Shown: positions 8,325 to 17,365, counted from the first letter of the stretch. The stretch: DNA of 26,357 nt from Oscillospiraceae bacterium (GCA_029007475.1 JAQXHW010000073.1:1-26357), one strand, 5' to 3'. Translations and numbers: made by a program. The notes: generated from the sequence alone by a model not told the origin.

Positions 8325-9190
8325 AGCTTACCCTCCTTCTTAAGATACCCCGTAATCTCGTCAAAGGCTTGTCCTACTGTGAGGATACCTTCCGAGAGAG
8401 GGAATCCCTTTTGTCTGAGAGTATTGGTGATTTTGGTAATCTGGGGCAGGCGCATTCCCATAGCCTCAAGCTCATCGCCTCGGGAGAATACTGCCCTTGT
8501 AGTATCAAACATTGCCGCTTTTCCCGAGTTCATTACTAAAACCTTGTCGGCAATTCTTACGATATCCTCCATATTGTGAGATACCAAAAGCACGGTGTTT
8601 TCGCTTGCATTGTGATAAGAGGTAATCTGAGATAAAAGAACCTCGCGGCCCATAGGGTCAAGTCCCGCCGTTGGCTCATCTAAGATGAGGATTTGGGGGT
8701 CCATTGCGTAGACGCCTGCTATTGCGGCACGGCGCTTTTCGCCGCCGGATAAATCAAAGGGAGAACGCTCCAGTAGCTCCTCTCTAAGTCCTGCAAACTG
8801 AGCAGCCTTCAATATTCTCTCCTCAATTTCCGCCTCAGAGAGTCCCATATTCTTGGGACCGAAAGCGATATCCTTTTTAACCGTTTCCTCGAAAAGCTGA
8901 TTTTCGGGGTACTGGAAAACTAATCCTACCTTAAAACGAACGCTTCTAAGCTCCTTTTTATTAGCATAGATATCCTTTCCGTCAAGGTAAACCTTGCCGC
9001 CGGTTGGGGTTATAAGACCGTTTAGCATCTGCATAAGGGTAGATTTACCTGAACCGGTATGACCGATTACACCGATAATATCGCCCTTTTTTATTTCAAT
9101 ATTTACGTTATTTACTGCGGTTTTCTCAAAGGGAGTTTTCGCTCCGTAGGTATAGGTCAGATTTTCTGTTCTGAGGATTGTCTCACTCAT
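8321..9190 (-). CDS. ecfA2: ECF transporter ATPase EcfA2
   Basis: 290 residues from the start chosen here. It has GHTGSGKST (Walker A), a Q-loop in VFQYPE, the ABC signature LSGGEKRRAA, the Walker B ILILDEPTAG and a switch His in LVSHNMED. The downstream half shows the extended C-terminal region usual in EcfA proteins. The reading frame stays open for ten codons upstream, but ATG at 9190 is preceded by AGGAGGTG and overlaps the ecfA1 stop (ATGA), so it is preferred. With EcfA1 it forms the heterodimeric ATPase that powers vitamin import. Confidence 0.94.
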   Translation of the reverse strand: MSETILRTENLTYTYGAKTPFEKTAVNNVNIEIKKGDIIGVIGHTGSGKSTLMQMLNGLITPTGGKVYLDGKDIYANKKELRSVRFKVGLVFQYPENQLFEETVKKDIAFGPKNMGLSEAEIEERILKAAQFAGLREELLERSPFDLSGGEKRRAAIAGVYAMDPQILILDEPTAGLDPMGREVLLSQITSYHNASENTVLLVSHNMEDIVRIADKVLVMNSGKAAMFDTTRAVFSRGDELEAMGMRLPQITKITNTLRQKGFPLSEGILTVGQAFDEITGYLKKEGKL

Positions 9191-10038
9191 GAGAGCACCT
9201 CCTCTAAGAATTTTATGCACTCGTCCGTATCTATGGGCAGGGTTTCCATAGGCAATCCGAAATCACGAAGCCGCTTGCACAGCTCTGTTGCCTGGGGTAC
9301 GTCAAGGCGGTGCTTCTTGAGCAATTCTACCTTTGCGAAAACCTCATGAGGTGTACCCTCGGTTAATATCTCGCCCTTATCCATTACAACTACTCTGTCG
9401 CAATCTACTGTTTCATCCATGTTGTGAGTAATGAGAATAACTGTAATTCCACGCTCCTTATTGAGCTTTGTTACAGCCCTGATTACTTCTTCCCTGCCCT
9501 TAGGGTCAAGCATAGAGGTAGGCTCATCGAGAACAATGCAGTCCGGCTCCATGGCAAGAATGCCTGCAATAGCGATTCTCTGCTTCTGGCCTCCGGAGAG
9601 CTTATGAGGGGAATGGGTACGGTATTCGTACATATCAACAGCCTTGAGAGCGCTGTCAACAAGCTCCCTGATTCTCTCAGGCTCAATCCCTAAGTTTTCG
9701 GGGCCGAAGGCAACATCCTCCTCGATAATGCTTGCAACAAGCTGATTATCGGGATTTTGAAGCACAAGCCCGACTTTGCGGCGGATTTTATAGACGTTAT
9801 CCTCCTCGGAGGTGCTCATGCCGTCTACTAATATTTGACCTCCGGTTGGAAGCAAGATTCCGTTAAAATGCTTTGAAAGTGTAGATTTACCTGAGCCGTT
9901 ATGTCCGATTACGGCGAGAAATTCGCCCTTTTTAACGGAAAGATTCAGGTCGTTTATTACTTTCACGGGGATATTCGGTTGTTGGTTGTCCTCAACATCG
10001 TAAGAAAAGGTGAGGTTCTCTGCTTTAATAAATTCCAT
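9187..10038 (-). CDS. ecfA1: ECF transporter ATPase EcfA1
   Basis: 283 residues. It has GHNGSGKST (Walker A), LQNPDNQ (Q-loop), LSGGQKQRIAIAG (signature), CIVLDEPTS (Walker B) and LITHNMDE (switch His). The sequence after Walker A (KHFNG, PTGG) and its place before ecfA2 identify it as EcfA1. It begins 16 bases after the methyltransferase gene, with no promoter of its own seen, so the ECF energizing module appears to be expressed from the ruv-glmM transcript. Confidence 0.94.
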   Translation of the reverse strand: MEFIKAENLTFSYDVEDNQQPNIPVKVINDLNLSVKKGEFLAVIGHNGSGKSTLSKHFNGILLPTGGQILVDGMSTSEEDNVYKIRRKVGLVLQNPDNQLVASIIEEDVAFGPENLGIEPERIRELVDSALKAVDMYEYRTHSPHKLSGGQKQRIAIAGILAMEPDCIVLDEPTSMLDPKGREEVIRAVTKLNKERGITVILITHNMDETVDCDRVVVMDKGEILTEGTPHEVFAKVELLKKHRLDVPQATELCKRLRDFGLPMETLPIDTDECIKFLEEVLS

Positions 10039-10054
10039 TGTATCTCCAAAAAAT

Positions 10055-10921
10055 TTACTTGGACTCCCATATTGCGGTACTTCCGCAGGGAAGCACTAAA
10101 CCGCTTTGGGTTACAGGAAGTCCGATTTCATCACAGGAGACTGTGCCTCCCATTTTAGGTTTAATCACCGAGCTTAGAATATACTCCATAACAGAGGGAG
10201 AAAGTCCTGCCGTATAGGAATTGAGAATGAAGAATTTTGCGTCTTCCGAGAGAAGCCTTGAGGATAATTCCACAAAAGAATAAATACTATCCTCTAACTT
10301 CCAGACCTCGCCTGAGGGACCTCTGCCGTATGAGGGCGGGTCCATAATAATTCCGTCGTAGCGGTTGCCGCGGCGAAGCTCCCTCTCTACAAATTTGATG
10401 CAATCATCAACAATCCATCTTACAGGCCTGTCGGCAATTTTGGACTCTGTGGCGTTATCTCTTGCCCACTGTACCATGCCTTTTGCGGCGTCAACGTGGC
10501 AGACTCTTGCGCCTGCTGAGAGAGCAGAAAGAGTTGCACAGCCGGTATAACCGAAAAGATTGAGGATATTAAGCTGTCTGTCGGAGTTTTTTATCTTCTC
10601 GGTCACAAAATCCCAATTAGTTCCCTGCTCGGGAAAAACTCCCGTATGCTTAAAGCCCATGGTGCGTACGTTGAATTTTAGTTCTCTGTAAGAAATATTC
10701 CATCTGTCGGGAAGTTTTCTAAATACCTGCCAATTTCCGCCGCCCTTTGAGCTTCGAATATATCTTGCGTGAGCATTTTGCCAAAGGGGATTTTTTCGCT
10801 CTGTATTCCAGATAACCTGGGGGTCGGGGCGAATAAGAATAATCTCGCCCCAACGCTCAAGCCGTTCTCCGCCTGAAGCGTCAATCAGCTCGTAATCTTT
10901 CCATTTGTCAGCAATTCTCAT
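10055..10921 (-). CDS. Class I SAM-dependent rRNA-type methyltransferase (RlmI/COG1092-like)
   Basis: 288 residues. The C-terminal two thirds form a Rossmann methyltransferase: LNLFGYTGCAT (SAM motif I, from about 121), an acidic residue in CHVDAAKG at the end of strand 2, VDDCIKF, and the DPPSYGRG motif at 194-201 found in RlmI/RlmK-type cytosine-C5 rRNA methyltransferases. The first 90 residues are less conserved and lack the full PUA domain of RlmI. The target base, probably in 23S rRNA, cannot be fixed from the sequence. The start ATG shares one base with the glmM stop (TAATG), so translation is probably coupled. Confidence 0.82.
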   Translation of the reverse strand: MRIADKWKDYELIDASGGERLERWGEIILIRPDPQVIWNTERKNPLWQNAHARYIRSSKGGGNWQVFRKLPDRWNISYRELKFNVRTMGFKHTGVFPEQGTNWDFVTEKIKNSDRQLNILNLFGYTGCATLSALSAGARVCHVDAAKGMVQWARDNATESKIADRPVRWIVDDCIKFVERELRRGNRYDGIIMDPPSYGRGPSGEVWKLEDSIYSFVELSSRLLSEDAKFFILNSYTAGLSPSVMEYILSSVIKPKMGGTVSCDEIGLPVTQSGLVLPCGSTAIWESK

Positions 10922-12270
10922 TATGAAAGACGTTCCTTTATGATATTTGCGATACCCTCTGCCAAGGGCTTAATCTCGTCGTAATTTTCGCCCTCAAGCA
11001 TTACGCGGATAATAGGCTCCGTGCCTGAGAGTCTGACAAGAACTCTGCCTCTGCCCTCAAGGATTTCCTCTACTCTTGCGATTTCTTCCTTGACGGCTTT
11101 ATCGGTGTAGAAATGAGGCTTGTTCTCATTCTTAACCTTTACGTTAATCAGAACCTGAGGGAAGCGCTCCATAAGGGTTGCGATTGAGGAAAGCTTTGCG
11201 CTTCTGCGGTTAATAAGGCTTAATAGCTGTGCGCCGGTAAGCTGTCCGTCGCCTGTGGTTGCATAGTCAAGACAGATAACGTGTCCCGACTGTTCGCCGC
11301 CGATGTTGTAGTCCTCTAAAAGCATTCTCTCAAGAACGTATCTGTCGCCTACCTGGGTAGACTCAAAGCGCATACCGTTGACTTCACAGAATTTGTTAAA
11401 GCCCATGTTGGTCATAACAGTACCTACAACGGTATTGTTCTTTAGCTTGCCGCGGCTCTTGAAATCAGCGGCAATAATCGCGATTATGTAGTCGCCGTCA
11501 ACAAGCTCGCCCTTGTCGTCTACTGCTAAACATCTGTCTGCATCGCCGTCAAAGGCAAGTCCTGCGTCTAAATTATGCTCCTTAACGTAAGCCATTAGGC
11601 TTTCCATGTGGGTTGAGCCGCAGTTCTCGTTAATATTCACACCGTTGGGCTCATCAAAGAGAAGGTGACATTCAGCCCCTAAGCCCTCAAACAGCTTCTT
11701 TGCTGTTCTTGAGGAAGAGCCGCAGGAACAATCGAGAGCAATTCTCATACCCGTAAGGTCATAATCAATAGTGCTTTTAACGTGCTCAATATAATCGTCG
11801 GCAGCCTCGGTGAGATACTCAACCGTACCCAGGTCTGCACCCTTACAAACCTTATAGGGTATTGAATTATCTAAGACGATAGACTCAATCTCCTCCTCCA
11901 AAGCGTCGGGGAGCTTAAAGCCTGCGTCACTGAAAATCTTAATTCCGTTAAACTCAAAGGGGTTGTGGCTTGCGGAAATCATAATACCTGCATCAGCCTT
12001 ATATTTGCCGATAAGATAGGCGACCGCCGGGGTGGGAACTACGCCCAAAATCTTAACATTTGCTCCTACGGAGCAAAGTCCCGCAATAAGCGCTCCCTCA
12101 AGCATATCGCCTGAAAGCCGTGTATCCTTACCGATAAGGAAAGTGGGATGAAGGGTATCTTCGTTTGTGAGCACCATGGCGGCAGCCCTGCCGATATTCA
12201 TAGCAAGCTCAGGAGTAAGCTCTGTATTAGCAATTCCTCTGGCGCCGTCTGTTCCGAATAATCTTCCCAT
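10921..12270 (-). CDS. glmM: Phosphoglucosamine mutase
   Basis: 449 residues, the usual length. It converts glucosamine-6-phosphate to glucosamine-1-phosphate on the way to UDP-N-acetylglucosamine and hence peptidoglycan. The phosphoserine loop ISASHNPFEFNG, the metal loop DGDADR and the phosphate-binding LSGTEP are all present. It follows ruvB by 46 bases, the largest gap in the block. In many Firmicutes glmM follows cdaA and ybbR; here it follows ruvCAB instead. A GGAGGA ribosome site precedes the ATG. Confidence 0.96.
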   Translation of the reverse strand: MGRLFGTDGARGIANTELTPELAMNIGRAAAMVLTNEDTLHPTFLIGKDTRLSGDMLEGALIAGLCSVGANVKILGVVPTPAVAYLIGKYKADAGIMISASHNPFEFNGIKIFSDAGFKLPDALEEEIESIVLDNSIPYKVCKGADLGTVEYLTEAADDYIEHVKSTIDYDLTGMRIALDCSCGSSSRTAKKLFEGLGAECHLLFDEPNGVNINENCGSTHMESLMAYVKEHNLDAGLAFDGDADRCLAVDDKGELVDGDYIIAIIAADFKSRGKLKNNTVVGTVMTNMGFNKFCEVNGMRFESTQVGDRYVLERMLLEDYNIGGEQSGHVICLDYATTGDGQLTGAQLLSLINRRSAKLSSIATLMERFPQVLINVKVKNENKPHFYTDKAVKEEIARVEEILEGRGRVLVRLSGTEPIIRVMLEGENYDEIKPLAEGIANIIKERLS

Positions 12271-12316
12271 TTTAATCCTCCGTATAAATTAAATTTAATG
12301 TTGTATTGTTTACTGA

Positions 12317-13387
12317 TTAGTCCTCAAAAAGCGAGGGCTGTGAGCTTAGTGAATTTTGGGGCGGCTTTAAGCCTAAATGCTCATAGGCAAGAGCTGTTAC
12401 GCATCTGCCTCGGGGAGTTCGGCTTATGAAGCCTATCTGCATAAGATAAGGCTCGTAAACGTCCTCGATAGTTACTGCTTCCTCACCTATTGCCGCGGCT
12501 ATGGTATCAAGTCCAACAGGGCCGCCGCCGTAGTTTTTAATCATAGCTGTAAGCATTCGCCTGTCGTTTTGGTCAAGACCTAAGGAGTCAACCTCCAAAC
12601 GGTCAAGAGCGGTTTTGGCAATTTTGTCGGTTATAACGCCCTCACTCATTACCTGGGCAAAGTCACGGACTCTCTTTAAGAAGCGGTTGGCAATTCGGGG
12701 AGTTCCTCTTGAACGTGAGGCAAGCTCCATAGCACCCTCAGGCTCAATGGGAATTCCTAAAATTACGGCAGAGCGAGTGATAATCTTTGCCAGCTCCTCG
12801 GGAGTGTAAAGTTCAAGTCTTAAATCAACTCCGAAGCGGTCTCTAAGAGGTGCGGAGAGCTGACCTTTTCTTGTAGTTGCTCCTACAAGGGTAAACTTCG
12901 GCAAGGGCAGGTGGTAGGACGCCGCCATTTGACCTTTGCCTGTAATTATATCTATCGCAAAATCCTCCATAGCAGGATAGAGAATTTCCTCAACCGAACG
13001 ACTCATTCGGTGAATTTCATCAATAAAAAGCACATCACCGGGATTGAGATTTGTAAGTAGCGCAGCTAAATCACCCGGCTTTTCGATAGCAGGACCTGAG
13101 GTAATTCGAATATTGACTCCGAGCTCGTTGGCAATAATTGCAGAGAGGGTGGTTTTACCTAAACCGGGAGGGCCGTAAAGCAAAACGTGATCTAAGGGAT
13201 CGCCGCGGAGCTTAGCGGCTTCAATATATACCCTTAAATTTTCCTTTGCCTTCTCCTGACCTATATAGTCCTCGAAGGTTTTCGGTCGCAGGGGGTTGTC
13301 GCCCTCAAAGGTATCCTCACGAATTTCCGTGGTGTCTACTATTCTGTTTTCAAAGTCAAAGTCATCTGAAAAAACATTGGCTGTCAT
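12317..13387 (-). CDS. ruvB: Holliday junction branch migration helicase RuvB
   Basis: 356 residues. This hexameric AAA+ motor pumps DNA through RuvA-bound Holliday junctions. Seen are DYIGQEKAKENL at the start of the AAA+ domain, Walker A GPPGLGKTT, Walker B VLFIDEIHRM, the GATTRKG sensor region, RDRFG with the Arg finger, and the C-terminal winged helix ending in FISRTPRGR. It starts two bases after the ruvA stop. Confidence 0.97.
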   Translation of the reverse strand: MTANVFSDDFDFENRIVDTTEIREDTFEGDNPLRPKTFEDYIGQEKAKENLRVYIEAAKLRGDPLDHVLLYGPPGLGKTTLSAIIANELGVNIRITSGPAIEKPGDLAALLTNLNPGDVLFIDEIHRMSRSVEEILYPAMEDFAIDIITGKGQMAASYHLPLPKFTLVGATTRKGQLSAPLRDRFGVDLRLELYTPEELAKIITRSAVILGIPIEPEGAMELASRSRGTPRIANRFLKRVRDFAQVMSEGVITDKIAKTALDRLEVDSLGLDQNDRRMLTAMIKNYGGGPVGLDTIAAAIGEEAVTIEDVYEPYLMQIGFISRTPRGRCVTALAYEHLGLKPPQNSLSSQPSLFED

Positions 13388-13389
13388 AA

Positions 13390-13983
13390 TTATCTACCCA
13401 TTCTTTTAAGCGTTTCTGAAATAAGCTCGGTAACCGTCAGGCTTTGGTCTAAACGGGAGAGCACGGGGGTTACATCTGCGGCGCTGTAACCAAGTACTGC
13501 CAAAGCGGCAACTGCTTGAGGGATTTTTCCTGTATCGGCAATAACAGAGCCTTTGCTTTCCACGGTCATATCCGACTGAGGGAAAACCGAGAGCTTGTCT
13601 TTCAGCTCCAAGATAATTCTCTGAGCGAGCTTAGGACCTACTCCCTGTGCCCTTGTAAGAGATTTTACGTCCGAAGCCGAAACGCACATCGCAATCTGTT
13701 CGGGAGAAAGCTCTGAGAGCAGGGAGAGAGCCATTTTAGGTCCCACTCCCGATACAGAAGTGAGAGTCTTGAAGCAGGAAAGCTCCTGAGTAGAGTAAAA
13801 GCCGTAGAGCTCAACTGCGTCCTCTCGCACGTTTAGATAGGTATAGAGAGTAGCTTCGGTTCCATTTTTTATATTTTTCATGGTATTTAATGTGGTCTGG
13901 CATCTATATCCGACTCCTGCACATTCAATTACCACGAAGCCTTGCTCCATGTGGATTACATTTCCTCTTACGGAATATAGCAT
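13390..13983 (-). CDS. ruvA: Holliday junction branch migration protein RuvA
   Basis: 197 residues. The N-terminal OB fold is followed by two helix-hairpin-helix motifs (VSGVGPKMA and AQGVGPKLA) that contact the junction, and a C-terminal three-helix domain (AVAALAVLGYSAADV) that binds RuvB. Length and order are normal. It lies 16 bases after ruvC and two before ruvB. Confidence 0.96.
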   Translation of the reverse strand: MLYSVRGNVIHMEQGFVVIECAGVGYRCQTTLNTMKNIKNGTEATLYTYLNVREDAVELYGFYSTQELSCFKTLTSVSGVGPKMALSLLSELSPEQIAMCVSASDVKSLTRAQGVGPKLAQRIILELKDKLSVFPQSDMTVESKGSVIADTGKIPQAVAALAVLGYSAADVTPVLSRLDQSLTVTELISETLKRMGR

Positions 13984-13999
13984 ATCGCACCTCTTTTAT

Positions 14000-14518
14000 T
14001 TATCTTGGGGCTGTGCCCGTCCTGCTGTTTAGAATTCTGCGGGCCTTTGAGCCGTTTGCGTGAATATGGCAAATTGCAACTGCTAAGGCATCGCAGGTAT
14101 CGTCAAAGCGGGGCATCTTGCAGAGTTTCAAAAGCCTTTTGGTCATCTCCATAACCTGAGGCTTCTTTGCCTTGCCGTAACCGGTGACGGCAGTTTTTAC
14201 CTGTAAAGGGGTGTACTCATAAACAGGGACTCCCGCAAGCTTTGCGCAAAGGAGAATTACTCCTCTCGCTTCGGCAACCTTAATTGCGGTTTTCTGGTTG
14301 TTTTGGAAGTAGAGAGATTCAACGGAGATTGCATCGGGCTTAACCTTCTCGATAAGCTCGTTCATCGAATCATAGATAGTCTTAAGCCTGTCCTCAAAGG
14401 GAATGTCGGCTTCCGTAAGAATTGCTCCGCTGCCTAAGGCTTTATATCCGCAAGCCGAGTAGGTTACTATTCCGTAGCCGACTATGGCATAGCCGGGGTC
14501 AATTCCCAAAACTACCAT
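14000..14518 (-). CDS. ruvC: Holliday junction endonuclease RuvC
   Basis: 172 residues. It cuts Holliday junctions by a two-metal mechanism. The acidic residues are in place: Asp in GIDPG at the N-terminus, Glu in VESLYFQNN, and the C-terminal Asp pair in DDTCDALAVA. It is the first gene of the 13-gene minus-strand block. The start is set by AGGAGGAGT, with the promoter at 14560-14588 about 40 bases upstream. Confidence 0.96.
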   Translation of the reverse strand: MVVLGIDPGYAIVGYGIVTYSACGYKALGSGAILTEADIPFEDRLKTIYDSMNELIEKVKPDAISVESLYFQNNQKTAIKVAEARGVILLCAKLAGVPVYEYTPLQVKTAVTGYGKAKKPQVMEMTKRLLKLCKMPRFDDTCDALAVAICHIHANGSKARRILNSRTGTAPR

Positions 14519-14559
14519 TCCTACTCCTCCTAACGCACATAGTTACACAATTATAAGTT

Positions 14560-14588
14560 ATTATAACATAATAGGCTATAAATAGCAA
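14560..14588 (-). promoter_or_regulatory. Promoter of the ruvCAB block
   Basis: On the minus strand TTGCTA (14583-14588) and TATAAT (14560-14565) are separated by 17 bases. Transcription would begin near 14553, giving a leader of about 35 bases before ruvC. No LexA/DinR-type box was recognised around it. Confidence 0.65.
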
Positions 14589-14666
14589 CGTAATTTGACG
14601 AAAAAATATGAATTATTTGAGAACATTTTCAGGCTTTATTGCTCTATAATAAACTCGGTCAATAAC

Positions 14667-15017
14667 CTATTTTTTTCGCTCAAATTTAATAGTGTTTCCC
14701 ATATAGCCCAGATAGACCCTGTCGGCATAAACCTCATAGGAAAAGGTATAGGTTTTGCATTTAGAAGTATCGGTTATGTAGATATTCTCATTATCCACGG
14801 AATATGTGCCCTCGATAGTATGTGCTTCGTCGCCTGAGGACGTTATTGTAAGCTTCGCCTTTTCCTCATAAAATTCAAGAGAAGCTGACATTTTATTTTC
14901 ATTTCTATGTTCCCATGAGCCGAGAGTAAGCTCATCTGCACTGCTTGCCACTATCCGGCTGCAGCCTGTGCAAAATGTCATAAATATGCAGAGTATGAGA
15001 ATAAATATTCTCCTCAT
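14667..15017 (-). CDS. Small putative lipoprotein, lipocalin-like beta fold (DUF5640-like)
   Basis: 116 residues. A basic N-terminus and hydrophobic segment (RRIFILILCIFMTF) end in CTGCS, an acceptable lipobox with the modified Cys at position 19. The rest is beta-rich and matches the pattern of small clostridial lipoproteins in which GSWEHR, IEGTYSVDNENIYIT and YMGNTIKFER mark strands of a DUF5640/lipocalin-like barrel. The function is unknown. It is divergent from the DUF2804 gene and its AAAGGGAG ribosome site supports the start. The stop lies 148 bases before ruvC, and no strong terminator separates them, so some read-through into ruvC is possible. Confidence 0.72.
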   Translation of the reverse strand: MRRIFILILCIFMTFCTGCSRIVASSADELTLGSWEHRNENKMSASLEFYEEKAKLTITSSGDEAHTIEGTYSVDNENIYITDTSKCKTYTFSYEVYADRVYLGYMGNTIKFERKK

Positions 15018-15045
15018 TACGTTCTCCCTTTCTTTTCAAAAACTA

Positions 15046-15073
15046 TTGAACTATAACATAAATCATGTATAAT
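15046..15073 (+). promoter_or_regulatory. Promoter of the DUF2804 gene
   Basis: TTGAAC (15046-15051) and TATAAT (15068-15073) are separated by 16 bases; transcription would start near 15080. Confidence 0.62.
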
Positions 15074-15105
15074 TACATTAGAGATATATAGCCGAGGTGA
15101 AGTAT

Positions 15106-16110
15106 ATGCAAAAGGAAATAAGAACCGAGAGTCAGGTTCTATCCCCTGAGGGCAGAGTCAGGAATCCCGGTTGGAGCCGCACTCCCCTCTTTTATCTTGA
15201 TAAATCTTTACTTAAAAACCGCTTTTCCTTTTCCGAAAAGGACAGCTTCGTTATTTCAAATTCAGATATGACAATGCACCTTTCTATTGAGGAAAACGGT
15301 ATAGTCTCCCAAGTTTCGGCGCTGATCGTTGATTATAACACAGGCTCTATCGAACACAAATCCCTGAGAAATTATATGTCCTTCGGCAGGCTTAATATGC
15401 CCCAAACAAGCACAAACGGCGACACATCCTTTGTAAACTCCCGGGTAGGTATGAATTTTTTGAACACTGCGCTAAATCGCTATATTCGCTGTGAGTTTGT
15501 CAATTTTTACAAGGACAAAAACCTATACATAAATCTTGAGCTTTCAGAGGAAACAGACGAGAGTCTCAACGTCCTTATACCTGATAAAAACAACCCGAAA
15601 GGCTTTTTGCTCAAGCGTTTTTTACCCGGTATGAGGGCTTCGGGTGTGGTAAAGCTCGGCGGTGCGGAGTATAATCTTTCAAAGGAAAACACCCACGCTT
15701 ATCTAAATTGGACGCGACTTTATTCAGGAGAAAAAGCCTGCTATCACGGACTTTATGCCAACACCGAAATTGACGGCAAGCAGTTTGCGCTCTGTCTTTC
15801 AGGCGGTATCGGCGATGTCTCCATGGGCGGTGAAAACTGTTATTTTTACAGAGGTGTGGCTCATAAGCTCGCTTCCGTAAAGGCTTCGGGAACTGAAGAA
15901 AAGCCACATAAACCCTGGCGTTTCACTGCAGGAAGCTCCGCTTTGGACATAACCTTTAAGCCCACAATTAAGGGCGGTCATCTGCTTCATAAAAAGTGCG
16001 GCAAAAAGACCTTTATTTTCGGAAAGCTCTACGGCACTATCGAGCAGATGAACAGCGAGAAAATCACCCTTGACGCGGTACCTGCTCACCTTGAATTTTC
16101 TATGGCTTAA
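15106..16110 (+). CDS. DUF2804-family protein
   Basis: 334 residues from the chosen start. The N-terminus (QKEIRTESQVLSPEGRVRNPGWSR) carries the DUF2804 hallmark of a polar start followed by NPGW. The middle has NRYIRCEFVNFYKDKNLYI and the C-terminal half HAYLNWTRLYSGEKACYHGLY with SGGIGD, a beta-rich pattern typical of the family. No catalytic motif, signal peptide or membrane segment is visible and the function is unknown. A GTG nine bases upstream (15097) is in frame but lies inside the GAGGTGA ribosome site, so ATG at 15106 is the start. It ends at a terminator shared with the opposing LCP gene. Confidence 0.82.
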   Translation: MQKEIRTESQVLSPEGRVRNPGWSRTPLFYLDKSLLKNRFSFSEKDSFVISNSDMTMHLSIEENGIVSQVSALIVDYNTGSIEHKSLRNYMSFGRLNMPQTSTNGDTSFVNSRVGMNFLNTALNRYIRCEFVNFYKDKNLYINLELSEETDESLNVLIPDKNNPKGFLLKRFLPGMRASGVVKLGGAEYNLSKENTHAYLNWTRLYSGEKACYHGLYANTEIDGKQFALCLSGGIGDVSMGGENCYFYRGVAHKLASVKASGTEEKPHKPWRFTAGSSALDITFKPTIKGGHLLHKKCGKKTFIFGKLYGTIEQMNSEKITLDAVPAHLEFSMA

Positions 16111-16145
16111 CAAAATTTCTCTAATAACATCTTGAGAAAACACAA

Positions 16146-16186
16146 AACCGAGCTCACCATTATAAGTGAACTCGGTTACTTTTTTA
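16146..16186. terminator. Bidirectional terminator between the DUF2804 and LCP genes
   Basis: AACCGAG pairs with CTCGGTT and TCAC with GTGA (16146-16177, one mismatch). A TTTTTT run follows on the plus strand and TTTT on the minus strand, so it can end both converging transcripts. Confidence 0.85.
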
Positions 16187-16216
16187 TATAGTATTGAAAA
16201 TCAATAATACTAAAAA

Positions 16217-17329
16217 TCAATTAGAGGCCTGCACGGCTTCCTCATAGATAAACTCAGCGAGTTTAAGTCTTGCCTGATACCAATCGTCAACCAAGATTAC
16301 CGAGCCTGCGTGATTGAAGCCGTAGCTCCAAAGTCCGTTTGCAGGCATTGAGCAATCAACGATTTTGTAGTTGAGGAATGAGAGAGCATTTGCCATAAGG
16401 CCCGTGATTTCAGTCTTTTTCAGGTCAGTTGTGATGCAGGGTCCGATAGCATTTACGATACCGATAAGCTCGCCTAACGACGCAGTCTTAACCTGGTCGA
16501 TAACGGCGCTCATGAACTTTCTCTGACGGTCGGTACGGTCCCAGTCGTCACCCGAATAGGTAACTCCGCCGTATGTACCGCCTCGGTTACGGGCATACCA
16601 AAGTGCCTGCTGACCGTTAAGTTTTACCAATCCTTCGGAAGCATTGAGATATTCAGTCTGATTGTTGTCATGAATCTGACCGTTAATATATCCAATCTCG
16701 TCGGCAGTAAGCTCAATCTCTACACCGCCTAAAATATCAACTATCTCCTTAAACGCAGAGAAGGTAACCATTGCATATTTATCGATTTTTATGCCGTAAT
16801 TTTGCTCAATAGTTTGAATTGAAAGAGGTGCGCCGCCCACTGCGTAAGCGTAGTTGAGTTTATGAGCGCCTACCGTGGGAATTGCAACGTAGGTATCGCG
16901 AAGGAAGGAGGTCATCTTAATCTTCTGATGACGGCTGTCAATAGAAAGAAGAATCATGGTGTCGCTCAGGGCCTCTGAATTATCGGTACCGTAGAGCATG
17001 ATATTCAGAACATAATCGTCACTCAAAAGCTCCCCTGAATTGGGATTTAAGGTGATATCCTCCGGCTTTGCGGCTGTCTCCCCTGTGGGAGTTGTGGGAT
17101 TTTCTTTTTTGAGGTCTTCCTGAGATTTATAGTTTATGCTGTATAGTGTGCCGTGGGCATAAAAAAGACCTATTGCACCTACAAAGCAGAGAATCGTCAA
17201 AAATAGGCTCACACATCTTATAACCAGCTTACCGGTCTTTTTCTTCTTAGGAGCCCCGTGTTTAGGAGCTGAGCCCCTTGAGGAGCCTGAACGATTATTG
17301 ATATTTACAAACTCTTCATTATTTCTCAT
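16217..17329 (-). CDS. LytR-CpsA-Psr (LCP) family cell-wall glycopolymer ligase
   Basis: 370 residues from the chosen start. LCP proteins move teichoic acid, capsule or other glycopolymers from undecaprenyl phosphate to peptidoglycan on the outer face of the membrane. Seen are a basic cytoplasmic tail (about 35 residues), one membrane helix, then the LCP domain with YGTDNSEALSDTMILLSID, TSFLRDTYVAIP, HKLNYAYAVGG, GVEIEL and ALWYARNR with the later DRQRKF. The Arg and Asp of these segments bind the pyrophosphate and metal. The frame remains open upstream to a TTG at 17377, but that lies within the promoter, so ATG at 17329 is preferred; its ribosome site (GGATGGG) is weak. The acceptor polymer is not known; the LicD and glycosyltransferase genes at 20543-22460 could belong to the same surface polymer. 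Confidence 0.9.
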   Translation of the reverse strand: MRNNEEFVNINNRSGSSRGSAPKHGAPKKKKTGKLVIRCVSLFLTILCFVGAIGLFYAHGTLYSINYKSQEDLKKENPTTPTGETAAKPEDITLNPNSGELLSDDYVLNIMLYGTDNSEALSDTMILLSIDSRHQKIKMTSFLRDTYVAIPTVGAHKLNYAYAVGGAPLSIQTIEQNYGIKIDKYAMVTFSAFKEIVDILGGVEIELTADEIGYINGQIHDNNQTEYLNASEGLVKLNGQQALWYARNRGGTYGGVTYSGDDWDRTDRQRKFMSAVIDQVKTASLGELIGIVNAIGPCITTDLKKTEITGLMANALSFLNYKIVDCSMPANGLWSYGFNHAGSVILVDDWYQARLKLAEFIYEEAVQASN

Positions 17330-17365
17330 AAACAAACACCCATCCTTCCATATAATACTATTTCT

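Noticed and set aside
12271..12316. AT-rich palindrome (ATTAAATTTAAT) in the ruvB-glmM gap.
   Set aside because: Low-complexity AT sequence; no T run or strong promoter boxes, so neither terminator nor operator can be supported.
15097..15108. GTG start three codons upstream for the DUF2804 gene.
   Set aside because: The GTG is part of the GAGGTGA ribosome site of the ATG at 15106.
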